Shown piece after piece: positions 37,301 through 48,133 of a DNA stretch of 64,000 nucleotides. The DNA lies in NCBI GenBank assembly GCA_951799425.1, contig OX637398.1:17370270-17434269 (forward strand), written 5' to 3'. Numbering within the stretch: the first letter of the stretch is position 1; each line of letters starts with the position of its first letter. Source of the stretch: Ilex aquifolium (lineage: Eukaryota; Streptophyta; Magnoliopsida; Aquifoliales; Aquifoliaceae). The translations under genes were made by a program, and so were the position numbers. A model generated the notes under the pieces. It saw only the letters and a program-made list of their open reading frames with translations, was not told where the DNA came from and did not search any database.

Positions 37301-38420
37301 ACTCTTAGGTTATGTTGTGAAAGGGCAAGAAGAGAAAGTCTTGAAATTAAAAAAAGCTTTGTATGGTTTGAAGCAAGCACCAAGGGCTTGGAATAGTAGA
37401 CTTGACAAGTACTTTCAAGCAAATAATTTCACCAAGTGTCCCCATGAACATTCTCTTTATGCAAAGGTGAATGATAATGGTGATATACTCTATGCTTGTT
37501 TGTATGTGGATGACTTAATCTTCACAGGAAATTGTCCAAGAATGTTTGAAGATTTCAAGAGAGCAATGGCTAAAGAATTTGAGATGACTGACATTGGGCT
37601 TATATCATACTACCTTAGCATTGAAGTGAAACAAATGAAGGAAGGTATTTTCATCTGTCAAGAAGGTTATGCTAATGGAAAAATTTAAGATGCAAGATTA
37701 TAAGCCGGTATGCACACCCGTTGAATGTGGTGTAAAATTGTCAAAATATGAAGATGGGGAGCATGTGGATTCCACCCATTTCAAGAGCCTAGTGGAAAGC
37801 TTGAGGTACTTAACAAGCACAAGGCCAAATATTCTTTTTGGTGTTGGTCTTGTAAGTCGCTATGTGGAAGCTCCTATCATGACCCATTTAAAGGCGGCGA
37901 AAAGAATTCTTAGATACATCAAAGGTACACTTGATTATGGATTGTTATATTTTTGTTCTAACAATTCCAAGCTTGCAGATTACTGTCATATTGATTGGGC
38001 CGGAGATATGGATGATAGAAAAAGTACTAGCAGGTATGTTTTCTTCATGGGAGATACCACATTTGCTTGGAGTTCAAATAAGCAACCCATTGTGACTCTT
38101 TCGACTTGTGAAGCCGAGTATGTGGAGGCTAAATTGTGTGTTTGTCAAGCCATTTGGCTTAGAAATTTGTTGAAGGAGCTTCATTTGCCTCAAGAAGAAT
38201 CGACGGAGATCTTCATTGACAACAAATCGGCAATAGCGTTGGCAAAGAATCCAGTGTTTCATGATCGTAGTAAGCATATTGACCCAAGGTTCATTTCATT
38301 AGAGAGTATGTGACCAAGAAAGAGGTGGAGCTCAAGTTTGTGAAGTCTCAAGATCAAATTGTTGATATTTTCACTAAGCCCCTCAAAGATGATGTCTTTT
38401 ATAAATTGAGAAGTTTGCTT
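34364..38420 (+). pseudogene. Copia-2 gag-pol remnant
   Basis: Gag begins at the ATG at 34364 (MANGMLPFQMLRFT) and includes ENWCIRMKAILRSQDLWE. A CCHC knuckle CYNCHRYDHFSSKC lies near 35236. Protease has DSGASNHM (from 35397). Integrase shows WHLRFGHFN, then DVCGP, SDRGGEF and a broken PQQNGVVER stretch. RT includes KWVYKTKKN, RLVAKGYNQRPGIDYDE, QMDVKSAFLNG, ALYGLKQAPRAW and an intact catalytic YVDD at 37503-37514. RNase H follows: HIDWAGD, SSNKQPIV.LSTCEAEY, DNKSAIALAKNP and a final VDIFTKPL. Stops occur at 34592, 34736, 35041, 35955, 36198, 37198, 37686 and 38311, with several frame changes. It is the best preserved of the three copia elements in RT but still dead. Confidence 0.88.
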
Positions 38421-38445
38421 AGAGTTGAGAAGAAAAATCATGTTT

Positions 38446-38457
38446 AAGGGGGGGGGG
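38446..38457 (+). promoter_or_regulatory. Polypurine tract of copia-2
   Basis: AAGGGGGGGGGG directly before the 3' LTR. It would prime plus-strand DNA synthesis. The G-run seems to have overwritten the first LTR base (GG in place of TG at 38458). Confidence 0.75.
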
Positions 38458-38805
38458 GGTTGGAAAAATAATAATAAACATGACTTTTCATGTTCTAGGA
38501 GTTATTTTTATGCATTTAGTTTTTTGTATTAGTGGGTCATCAATTTGGTATTAGTGGGGGACAAAGTAATTGTGATATTTTAATTCTTCAAGTAATGGAG
38601 GAGTGGGGTCTTTATTATTTCTATTATTGCATTATGTAGTGGGGTTATTTTGTATGTCATGTGTTATATATGAGAGTCTATATATATCTTATGCAATACA
38701 TCCATTTGAATATGAGTGAATAAAAAAAGTTCTTCCTATCTTCAATAGTCTCTTCCATTATTTTATTTTTTTTGTGAGTGTGTGATAGTCCTCTAGATTC
38801 CAACA
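38458..38805 (+). repeat. 3' LTR of copia-2 (348 bp)
   Basis: Uninterrupted, ends GATTCCAACA, and shows the empty site GTTCTTCCTATC of the solo LTR found in the 5' LTR. Confidence 0.93.
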
Positions 38806-38810
38806 AAAGT

Positions 38811-38843
38811 ATCCAAAACTCATTTTCACAGTAAATATTTTTA
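38811..38843 (+). repeat. 3' LTR of copia-1, right piece
   Basis: ATCCAAAACTCATTTTCACA onward matches 25823-25855. It ends TTTTTA before the TTAAG target copy. Confidence 0.88.
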
Positions 38844-38848
38844 TTAAG

Positions 38849-40561
38849 TATAGTAGTCTTTTCATCTAACAAGTTTAATTTCTCTGTTACTTTGTATTCC
38901 AGTTGTATTTCTACATTCTACTTCATTCCATTATAAGTTGGCAATTGTTTTAAGTCCTTGATCTCTAAGGTATAGAAAAAAATTCAGAGATAACCTTAAG
39001 TCTCACTAGAATCGCCTGAACAGTCACAATTTAAGAATCTCACGCCGGTTCGAGTAGGTAAGGTCATACGTGTTTGGATTTTAAATCCAGTCAAACTTTG
39101 GCACGCTCACAATCCAAAAATATGTCAAACAAATGTCCTACAATAAGGTTTCCTTATTGTAACTTGGGCTTCAAAAGTTCAAATCTTAGAAATAGCGCCT
39201 TCGCATTCGGCATAGGGTAGTTATGGGAGCCTCCTGCACCATCGAGCCATTTTCCTTGCCCATATCAATTTCTCACGTAAATTAAGGGTACAACTCAAGC
39301 GATTTGGGCTAGTTAAGGAGTCGTCTACAACTGAGGTATAAAACCCTCCCAACCCAACCCAAAGCCTTTAAATGTTTCGTGTGTTCATAAATTGATTACA
39401 TCAACATATTCAATTCAATCCCCATATTAATCCAACCCAAATCCCTATATCACCCCTAACATTCATAGTTCTTGGTTTCTAAAAAACCAAAAATTGTTTG
39501 AAAATTCATATCACTGGCCAATGAAGGAATAAATTGTAGAAATATTTAAAACTCCCTACAAATGACACACATAAACCCCAATAATGAAACAACTAATGAC
39601 ATTTTTTAAAATATACAATGTATTTATGCATATGCGTAAAATAGGTAGAAAATATTTAATATAACCGTGACACCACATCATCAATGTCACATGTTATCAC
39701 CAACCAGTTATAGAATAACATATAGAATATTGGGTCTCATTATTTTAATAACTACAAATAACCACCATATCTAATAACTGTCATGTTGGAATAGTGAAGT
39801 TTACCAATACTATTGGTGTTTTATTATTGGTTGGTGATATCATATGTCAATGAAGACATGGTATCATCGTTACACCCAATATTTACTCATAAAATAGGGA
39901 AGAAATGGACCTATATCATAAAATAGTTCTTGATCAACTGGTGGAGATGATGAAGTTAGAAGGGTCTCTCACTCAATAGTGGTGGATGATCCGCTATTCA
40001 TTTTTTTAGGAGGTGGAGTGGTCATTGGTTGTGATGATTGGGTGGTTGGGACTACAAACAAGAAGGGGTGAGAAAGAAAAATATTTTATTCAAATTCTAA
40101 ATGATTGGCTGAAAAATGAAACAAAAATGAGATTGTAATGATAGCCTAGTCAAAACATAGGATGAAACAAAAATTAAATGAAGTGGTGCTGATATTGTAA
40201 TGTTTTTAGTCTCATTTTTAATTTCTAGTTGATACACGCGTGCTTTGCACGTGAATATTTTCAAAGCCAGTTTTCAGACTTGAGGAATACTATGCGTCAT
40301 TTTTAGCACAATTTTTTTCCCTCTAACAAAGCTCAAAATTAAAACTTCTCTCAATTTTGACACATGCACGCACACAACTAATCAAATATTTACGTCATTT
40401 ACTTTTAATACAACATTCATTTCGATAGCATATCTTAAGTATAGTTCTCTGCTTAATATACATAGATCACCAAAATAAAGCTCCACCCTTTTGCTCAGAG
40501 ATAGTTTTGGGAATTTTTCAATCAGATAACCATGAGAAAAATGTTGGGGCTTCGGAAGGCT
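38849..40561. other. Non-coding flank with repeat debris
   Basis: The first few hundred bases continue the host of copia-1. No gene is recognised. Around 40230 the words ACGCGTGCTTTGCACGTG resemble the start of a widespread class of small plant repeats. A hairpin at 39659-39877 is listed separately. Confidence 0.4.
39659..39877. repeat. Imperfect inverted repeat, possible MITE
   Basis: TCACATGTTATCACCAACCA (39687-39706) has its complement TGGTTGGTGATATCATATG near 39830, with further matches on both sides. AATATTTA flanks the structure at 39651-39658 and 39878-39885, which could be an 8-bp target duplication, but the outermost bases pair poorly and the word is AT-rich. Confidence 0.45.
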
Positions 40562-40775
40562 GGTACCTCCCAAAAAACTTAATAGGATAAAAGTACACTT
40601 TTTAAAATAATTGGGATAGAAATACATGTACTAAAAAAAAGTCATAAAAGTCATTTTACCCCTACCATAAATAGTGCATACCTAATTGAATGTGAGACTT
40701 TCAAGATTAGAATGTGAGACTTTCAAGATTCCTTTTGATATTTGTGTATCATTTGAATTTTGAAATTTCATATAT

Positions 40776-40779
<4 letters not shown>

Positions 40780-40810
<31 letters not shown>
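40780..40810. repeat. (CA)n microsatellite
   Basis: About 15 CA units at the inner edge of the left foldback arm; the right arm has a (TA)n tract there instead. Confidence 0.93.
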
Positions 40811-40812
<2 letters not shown>

Positions 40813-40825
40813 TATATATATATCC

Positions 40826-41340
40826 ATGCAAACAGTGTCACCAAAGAGAAACACGATATAAATTGTCATGCAAACAGTGTCACCAAAGAGATACACGATA
40901 TAATGACAAATGGATGTCCAATCAATGACATCATGTAATGCCCCCTTCATAGTGCCCAAGCAGTGTCAGTAAAGAGTGACAACAGTAAATTGTACCTAAA
41001 TGATAACAATATATATTTTGCCCACTAAAAAAATTGTACCTAAAGGGGGAGTCGAAAAATTATTATGCAAACAGTGTCGCCAAAGAGAGACACGATATAA
41101 ATTGTCATGCAAACAGTGTCACCAAAGAGAGACACGATATAATGACAATGGGGGTCCAATCAGTGGCATCATGTAATGCCCCCCTTCATATTGCCCAAAA
41201 CAGTGTTAGTAAAGAGTGACAACAGTAGATTGTACCTAAATGATGACAATATATATTTTGCCCATTCAAAGAGTTGTGCCTAAAGATAGAGTTGAAAAAT
41301 TGTCATGCAAACAGTGTCATCAAAGAGAGACACGATATAT
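40826..41340. repeat. 239-bp tandem repeat array in the foldback loop
   Basis: Units start ATGCAAACAGTGTC at 40826, 41065 and 41305 (the third is partial), periods 239 and 240. Inside each full unit the first 41 bp (ATGCAAACAGTGTCACCAAAG...) are themselves doubled, so CAAACAGTGTC occurs five times. Confidence 0.92.
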
Positions 41341-41579
41341 ATATATATGAAATTTCAAAATTCAAATGATACACAAATATCAAAAGGAATCTTGAAAATC
41401 TCACATTCTAATCTTGAAAGTCTCACATTCAATATTAAGTATGCACTATTTATGGTAGGGATAATTATGGAATACAATTTAGAAAGAATTTGAAAATGTT
41501 TTAAAATGTGTACTTATTGACAACTATTTAATGAAAAATAGGACTTAAAGGAGGATAAGTTTAGAGGTGGTACTTAAAG

Positions 41580-43480
41580 CCAAATAAGTTTTGAAAAATG
41601 TACTCACATCCCATTATCTCAAAAATGTTTTTGTCCACCCAAAAAACTGGTAAAACATTATCTGCAAAACAAATCAAATAGTGAAATGAAATTCGCAAAC
41701 TATATGATTGAAAATTTCAGAATCTATTTGTCATCTGACACAGATAGTGAAAATTATCCGCAACGATATGGAATTTGGAAAACCATTGATGCAAATAAGT
41801 CACATATACAAGTTAAATTGATTTGTACAAATAATTCACATATACAAAACAACAGCCAATCAAAAAGTGTAACGCATTATAAAAAAACTCCCTCCATTTT
41901 GAGGTCTAAGTAATATATCATATAAAGTTTTTATAGGTCATAAATCTCAAGGTATTAGATAATTTAAATATCTTATTTAAGAGTTAACTTGTCATCTAAT
42001 TTTTTTCACCCAAAACTAACAAAGAGAAAATAACCCAAAAAACCAAGATCAATATAGTTCACCTCTAAACTCAAGGTGTGTGTAGTAAAACAAAATTAGA
42101 ACAATATTGGTTCAATGTCGTGACCAACTTTCGCTTAGTTTTCATCTTTAAGTGAATCAATCATTCCTTATTCATATGTTATATGTAGTTGCAAATGAAA
42201 AAAACCAAAGAAACATAAATCAACCATTTATTATTTTACGAAAGCTTCATCAACAACATCAAATTCAAAGACTGGTTTGTTCGATAATATACTTGATGGC
42301 AATATACATATGATAAAAAATAATAAAAACATATGATATTTCCAACTGCATATCCAAATCAATGCACTCATCCGTACTACATCATGCAAGAATATGTCTA
42401 ACCCAAGGCCAGAATCAACAACGACAAGAATTGCACGCAAGCGCTAGCTTTTAGGGTCAGAATAAATATATAGAAATTTCAATTCCTCCAAAGCCTCACA
42501 AACTTACCAAAAACTTAAACAATTTTGTATCTAAAACATAAAGTGGTTTATTGATCAAAATTATATAATCAGCTCTAAGGGATTGTTATGTTAAATTAAA
42601 TATGCAATACAACAAGCAACATCGTGTCTATTCAGAATTGTAGATGAGGAGTATATCATGGAAATGGAATATAACTTACCTCTAAGGTCGAATGTAAGGG
42701 TTTTTATTTTAATTCAATTTGGTAACATCCTCAGGATTTCTACCAAACAAGTCAACAAAACCTGGGTGGAAAACAATAAAAATAGTTTATCATGATTTTC
42801 CATTAAATACATTAGCATGAGATTCTTTAGTGGATATGTACCATATCTGGATATACTTACAATTATGTCAATATATAGCGAGAATAGTAGGAGGGATAGA
42901 ATAAAGATGGAGAAGTGAAAAAACACCTCTCAAGAAAGGGGATGAAGTCGAAAAGTTGCCAGTGAAGAAATAAAAATGACAACAATAAAACGTGATGTAT
43001 CTTGATAAATTAAACTAAACAGATTTTTTGGTATTTTTTAGGGGTAATAAGTGAGTTGTATTGAAGAGAACTTTTTTCTTCTTGCATAGAAGGAACAAAA
43101 AAAAAAATTCCCCTTCAGTGTTGTACATTATAAGCTTATAGCCATTGCCATTATAGATTACTAAAAAATTAAACCTGAAACTAAAACATGTACTACATAT
43201 AACCAAGGTTATATGTACTCTTGAACTTAGCATTGGATAAAAATTTACTCCTGAACTAAGCATATTAGATTATTCTAATAAATTGATGAAGCATTGCACC
43301 AAAACATGACTGACTTCATTGTGATTGGTATCTGGCAACAATTGGAGAGAGATTTTTGATCCAAAGACATTCACCAATGAAAATTGTACTCATCGCTCAA
43401 GACTTAGGTTAATACAATTATGTTCCAAAACCACCTTGTAAGTAACCTGAGAATTTAAGCAACTAAAACAATGTTGTTAC
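41580..43480. other. AT-rich spacer, no gene recognised
   Basis: No coding family is visible on either strand. At 41886 ACTCCCTCCATTTTGAGG resembles a Stowaway-type MITE end, but no partner end is found. The expected next exon of the galactosyltransferase relic (a D-C-E-W-K-A-Q type segment) was looked for on the minus strand and not found. Confidence 0.45.
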
Positions 43481-43808
43481 CAGGTGGGGTTCGGCAACAT
43501 AATCTCCGGTCATCTATGTGCTCCACATCCAATCCAATAAACCAATATTCCAATGAAACATCCTCATTAGCATACTTGTACAACACGTGCCTATGATCAC
43601 CATCACAAGGATAATAAGTTCAAATACAAGACCCAAAAAACATAAATGAACCGTTTTTCATAAGAGACACACACACTCTTATTGGTGGATTGATATGTCA
43701 GCAGCCAAATCTTTTGAAATAGCATATGCTTGCCCTGAAGCATGGCAGAAATATTTGTTTCCTTCCTCACCAAATTTCCAATACTTAGGTTCATGATATC
43801 TCAATCCC
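43481..43808 (-). pseudogene. Beta-1,3-galactosyltransferase relic, two exons
   Basis: Plant B3GALT proteins are Golgi type II enzymes adding beta-1,3-galactose to glycans, including arabinogalactan proteins. Exon A (43683-43808) reads [18 protein letters not shown] and [11 protein letters not shown]; exon B (43481-43590) reads [19 protein letters not shown] and [12 protein letters not shown]. Both match the conserved Galactosyl_T core of the family as I know it. The 92-bp intron keeps phase (CA|G) and has a good acceptor (ATAG), but its donor is ATAAGAG where GTAAGAG is expected; reading through gives a stop at once. Exon B ends in a normal GTAACA donor. Neither the exons before (membrane anchor, DxD region) nor the next exon are found nearby. 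Coding sequence is otherwise unbroken, so decay looks recent or partial. Confidence 0.78.
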
Positions 43809-45311
43809 CTGTTATCAAAATGCAAGTTAAAAACCAAGAAATAGAAAAACATTGTTTCACACACATTGTATCCTCTTTTGGGAAAGAAAGGCATCTGTTA
43901 TGGGAGACTAAGAGTCCTAATTCATTAGGGCTGCTTAATTTAAAGTATATGCTTAGTTAATTTATATGAATTTAATTTGAAATTAATATTTGAGGAAAAT
44001 TGAATAGGGGAATATGTAAGAGTAGGATATAAGGGACATTAGTTCTTCTACTAAGGCTATTTATGTCAACCAAAAATTTTTCACTTTTGTTAACATTTTA
44101 TAGTAGTATAGATGTAAAATTCAACAAGTAAAAATGAAATTGAGTGAATAATAGAAAATAAAAAGACATGGCCAAGCATGGGTACGACATGGCCCAGCCA
44201 CATAGGCATAACCCAAGCACGACATGGAATACGGAATAGGTTGTGTCATGTCCAAGCCCTTACATACTAGACATAGGCACAAGCATTGGCACGACACGAT
44301 TGGAAATAGGCCGTGCTAGACTTAATTAGTCAATTCGGCACGATTGACACCACGAGCTCCGCCCTTGGTCACTATATAGTAAGTCACTATATGAGCTGGT
44401 GAATGTAATATATACACATACGAGAGTTATTAAATTATGTTATGTTGTAATAATTATTTTATTGTGAGATTATATTTCTGTAGTTGTTTATAAATGATCA
44501 TATCCAAGGGTGGAGCAAGAAATTTTCCTCCATATGGGTACTTTAACCACAACATTTAATTTTTTTTTCCCAATTGAAAAAATTAAAATAATATTATTAC
44601 ATTTATCAAATTATATTTAATACATAAAAATTCATTTAATATATAAAAGGACCAAAAGTCAGTGATATTTAAAAAAATAAACTTATTACAACTTTTTACC
44701 AAAAAAAATTGCAATTGACATGGACTAGATTCATTGAAAATAGTTTTTTATATATCTAATTAAATTATCAATCATCCATTGATATTCATTCGGATATGCA
44801 ATTAAATTCTCACATCTTAACTTCTAATTTATTTGAACTTCTAATTTATATGACCCGTTAACACGAATAATAAATGGGTTGGGTTAGTGTCAAACATGAA
44901 AAACACGAAATTGACACGTTTAAGTAGTATTATAAGAATAAAATACTAATTTTTTATTATATTTTATCAAGTAGTGACCTATTTTTTGTGCAAAAAAATA
45001 TATTTTTACACATTTTTATTATTATATTTATTAAGTTAATTTTTAGTTTATAGAAAAATATGAGCATAGGTTCAATTAAGTGATAATAAAATTTTGAGAA
45101 ATAAAACTGAGTTTTAAATTTTCTATTTGTGGGTTATATAGGTCAACACGACACGACACGAAAATAAATAGGTCGACACGACACAACACGATTAGTTAAA
45201 CGAGTTGGATTAAGGTTGACTAGTGCTCGACACGAACCCGAAATGACCTGATACAAACACGATCTGACACGATTGACACCCCTAAGGCCAACAAAGATTA
45301 GGCTTTTGACC
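43809..45311. other. AT-rich spacer with hAT-type terminal words
   Basis: Two segments (44160-44370 and 45135-45290) are rich in CACGACACGA and end in ACGATTGACACC; the second reads GATTGACACCCCTAAGG, which resembles one end of a hAT-type element (inverse TTAGGGGTGTCAATC). No matching opposite end is present, so these are truncated copies at best. No gene was seen. Confidence 0.4.
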
Positions 45312-46101
45312 TAGGGGTGTCCATGGGCTGGGCCAGGCTCGGCCCATGAAATTTTTTTCGGTCTGGGTCTGGGTAAGGGAGGCCCAAGCCCTTATCCAGG
45401 TGAGTTATCGGACGAGCCGAGCTGAATTTCGGGTAGGGGTAGGCAACCCGCCACCCACTGGACGGTTTTTTTATATATAACATCATTTATAAATAATGAA
45501 TATTTTTGTAACTTAATATTTTTGTAAATTATATTTTTGAATTAAAAGTGGAGTCAAAATAGACAAAAAATAAATAATGAATAATTTTATTTATTCATTA
45601 TCCGGCAAATAAGGCAGTTCTTGACTGATGCTCGACTGATTTTACGGTCTCTATTCCTCTGCCTAGTCTTGCGAAGAGGTTGCTTCTTCAGGATCAAGGT
45701 AGTGTCCCAGTTTTGAGAAAGAGGAATTGTGTAGTCCATTGAATGTTTTGTTTTACTGTTTTTATTGAAGATGTAAACTTTGGAGAGCTAATTACTTTCT
45801 GATTCTTTGTAATTTTTGGATGTGAAATAAAATTGCTGATTTTAAAAAAATAATAATAATAATAATTTTATTTATAAATAAGAAGGAACTGCATCATAAT
45901 AACTGGCTGTTCGAGCTGGGCGGGTTCTTGAGTCGGATTTTAACGGTCTTTTTTGCAGGTAATGGGTTTGGGGGTAGGCCCAAGCCTTCTCTTGAAGGAT
46001 ATTAGGCTCGGACTCAAGCAGACCAACTATCAGGTTTCGGACCTATTTTTTTTGGGCCGAGTAACAGGACCCGTTGGCAATCCAGCCCATGGACACCCCT
46101 A
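45312..46101. mobile_element. Non-autonomous hAT-like element, 790 bp
   Basis: Perfect 20-bp terminal inverted repeats: TAGGGGTGTCCATGGGCTGG at the left end and its complement at the right end. The flanks TTTTGACC and TTTACGCC agree at 5 of 8 positions, possibly an eroded 8-bp duplication. The TIR start TAGGGGTGTCCA is typical of plant hAT elements. The interior is GGCCCAAGCCC-rich at both edges and holds a retrocopy (45595-45860). No transposase. Confidence 0.78.
45595..45860 (+). mobile_element. Small polyadenylated retrocopy inside the hAT-like element
   Basis: About 250 bp of GC-richer sequence ending with AATAAAATTGCTGATTTT and an A-run that grades into (TAA)n. It is flanked by the 15-bp direct repeat AATAATTTTATTTAT at 45580-45594 and 45861-45875. 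An A-tail, a poly(A) signal 10-16 bases before it and a 15-bp duplication are the marks of LINE-driven retrotransposition. The source looks like a transcript 3' end (a short possible coding tail, then a T-rich UTR) that I cannot identify. A SINE is the alternative. Confidence 0.65.
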
Positions 46102-47687
46102 TTTACGCCCCATGTTTAAAGAAAGCTCAAAATTTTCTAGGGGCATAGTTAGTATAGATAAAAAAAATTTAGATCCATAAATTTTTAGGCCCCAAAAAAA
46201 GTCATGAAAATTTAAACCCAATCAAAACTAAATTTAAGTAGTTTGGGCCAATGAACCCAGCCCATAATATTTAAAATACCCCAAAACATTTTTTTTAGAG
46301 AAAAAAAAAAAAGCAGAACCAAAGGGTTAAAAAAAATCCAATTATCAACTAAAACTGTAAACCCCCATGTATTTACCATGATGTATGTTTATCACTATGT
46401 AGGATATGCATATAGAATGACTTAAGAATAAGTTATAAAGATTGTAGTAGAATATAGGAAGTGTTTGGAATCTTATATGTATGTTTGGAGAAACTTTGGG
46501 TAGAAAAGAATTGGACATTACCTTAGTAATTTAATTATAACTTTTTACCCACATATCCAATTGATCTAATTTTTAAACAGTAAAAACTAGACTATAAAGT
46601 ATAAAAAATGTATTTCACATAAATTTTGTGAATCGACTTATACATATGTCAAAATCGAATGGAAAGTTAAGGAACGAAATGGAGTTACGTTCGAGCGTCG
46701 ATTCGAACAAGGCTTAGCTATAATAGTTTGGGGTCTGACAGAAAAATTGACAAAAATTGAGATGTTATGAGCAAGGCACGTTCGAACGCAAATTACGTTC
46801 AAACAAGGCACGTTCGAATGTGAGTGCAATTTTACAGCAATCAGGCTCGCACTGCCTGAACAGATTCTGACCCTATAAATACCCTAAGGACATTCCTTAG
46901 GTTAGTTTTCAACAGCTTTGAACCCTAGGAAGTCAAGAGAGCATGAGAAGGAAGAAAAAGAGCGAGATCGTGAGGAATTAATACCTAGAAAACATATCAA
47001 CTCGCTAGGATTTCACCAAACTATGGATTGAAGATAGGGATTCTTTCTCCAATTCATTGATTGAGAATAAGGTTATATAATTATAATTTTTTCATTCCTA
47101 TTACAATATGAATAATAGATCGATAGTGTGTTCTCTTTTCTTTGAATCTATCTTTCGTTTCTTGAAACAAAATATATGTTTCGCGAAGATTGTTCGGTCT
47201 TGATACAAAATCCTAGTTCTTGACTTACAAATTGATTTAATCGATAAAGCTTCAATGTTTTTATATTCCTTTTGGAATATAGGTTTTAATTCTCGAAGAA
47301 ATACATGATTTTACATTTAAACACATGTTTACATCCAAAAATCATATGTTCTTGATAAAACCCTAGAAATTGGAATACCATGAATATGAAGGTTTCTTGT
47401 GACGATGTTTTGCATATTTTGCTTTAATTATGTTTTTACCTTGAAAATTGTGGAATGATGGATTATGGTATACGTGAATTTTTGTGAAAAAATGGTGTTA
47501 TTTTACTATTTGTTGTATGAATGAGTTTGATGAACATGAGTTACACTCGATTGCGTATCGTAGAGTGTTAGAGGTTTTTCTATCTTGATGGGTTTGATGG
47601 TTGCCTAACACTCGTAGGGTGTTTTGTTTCTTGCAAAGGCCAACCATTATTGTTCACGTAGGTTCGAGACTGATGACTAGTATACTA
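46102..47687 (+). other. LTR-like host sequence, left part
   Basis: From about 46400 non-coding sequence with LTR features on the plus strand: GTTCGAACG-type words (46690-46820), a TATA box CTATAAATACCC at 46873, then a leader and T-rich U5-like stretch. The target duplication of copia-3 (TACTA) marks the right edge, and the host goes on at 54449. Ty3/gypsy origin is inference; neither true end is fixed. Confidence 0.45.
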
Positions 47688-48133
47688 TGTAAGAATTTTA
47701 ATGATTCGTATATGAAATTTAGAACATCTAAATTACAAGATTTGAATCATATAGGTTTAGAACATACCTGTATGAGTCATGCTACTCGATCTCTGGATTT
47801 ATTTCGTGAAAGGGCAAGATCTTCCTCTCCTTCTTCAAAGCAATAAGCGGCTCTCAATGGGACAAGCCAATTTAGGGATATATAAAGTGGAGAAGGGACC
47901 TAGCCTGCTATTTATAATGAAATCTAATGGGCTCTCCCATTATGGGCCACAATTAGATTAAGGTCTACACTTAACCGTCTCAACCACACCAATTAAAAGA
48001 TGTAAATAAGCCCATCAAAATAGATCACTTAATAATATTTGGCTCATCTCATTGGACCATAAATTCAGCCCGTTTTTCACAAACTAAAAATTAATCAATT
48101 AATGGAAGTCCAATATAGGAAAAAATTCTGACA
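47688..48133 (-). repeat. 3' LTR of copia-3 (446 bp)
   Basis: Matches 53995-54443. On its sense (minus) strand a TATA box TTATAAATAG lies at 47908-47917. Confidence 0.92.

Larger units (their letters stand above)
31747..38805 (+). mobile_element. Copia-2: Ty1/copia element nested in the copia-1 3' LTR
   Basis: Starts TGTTGG and ends CCAACA, with a perfect 5-bp target duplication AAAGT at 31742-31746 and 38806-38810. Own length is about 4.84 kb after removal of a 2.2-kb solo LTR in its 5' LTR. By eye I count about 13 differences in 278 aligned bases between the two LTRs, so it is not very recent. It must be younger than copia-1, whose LTR it splits, and older than the solo LTR within it. Confidence 0.94.
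25624..38843 (+). mobile_element. Copia-1: Ty1/copia element carrying nested insertions
   Basis: Perfect 5-bp target duplication TTAAG at 25619-25623 and 38844-38848. The 5' LTR is intact (25624-25855), and the 3' LTR is split by copia-2. Own sequence is about 4.8 kb, normal for a copia element, once the gag insert (25997-27329) and copia-2 (31747-38805) are removed. The LTR ends are TGATAAGG...TTTTTA, so the 3' terminus is TA and not CA. The order gag-protease-integrase-RT-RNase H is the copia order. It is inactive: stops, frameshifts and a changed RT active site. Confidence 0.92.
40562..41579. mobile_element. Foldback-like element with internal tandem repeats
   Basis: Arms of more than 100 bp are almost perfect inverted repeats: 40670-40779 (CCATAAATAGTGCATAC..., GAATGTGAGACTTTCAAGA, ...GAAATTTCATATATA) against 41340-41455 read in reverse. 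Similarity with small gaps continues outward to GGTACCTCCC (40563) and the inverted GGTACCACCTC (about 41579). Each arm holds GAATGTGAGACTTTCAAGAT twice. The loop contains 2.2 copies of a 239-bp unit and a (CA)n tract. There is no coding capacity and no clear target duplication. The layout resembles plant foldback or long-TIR MULE-type non-autonomous elements (inference). Confidence 0.75.

Noticed and set aside
41886..41903. Stowaway-like terminus ACTCCCTCCATTTTGAGG
   Set aside because: No matching inverted end or TA duplication within a few hundred bases.
45135..45290. hAT-type right end (GATTGACACCCCTAAGG) as part of a complete element
   Set aside because: The expected opposite end with TTAGGGGTGTCAATC is not found upstream; treated as a truncated remnant only.
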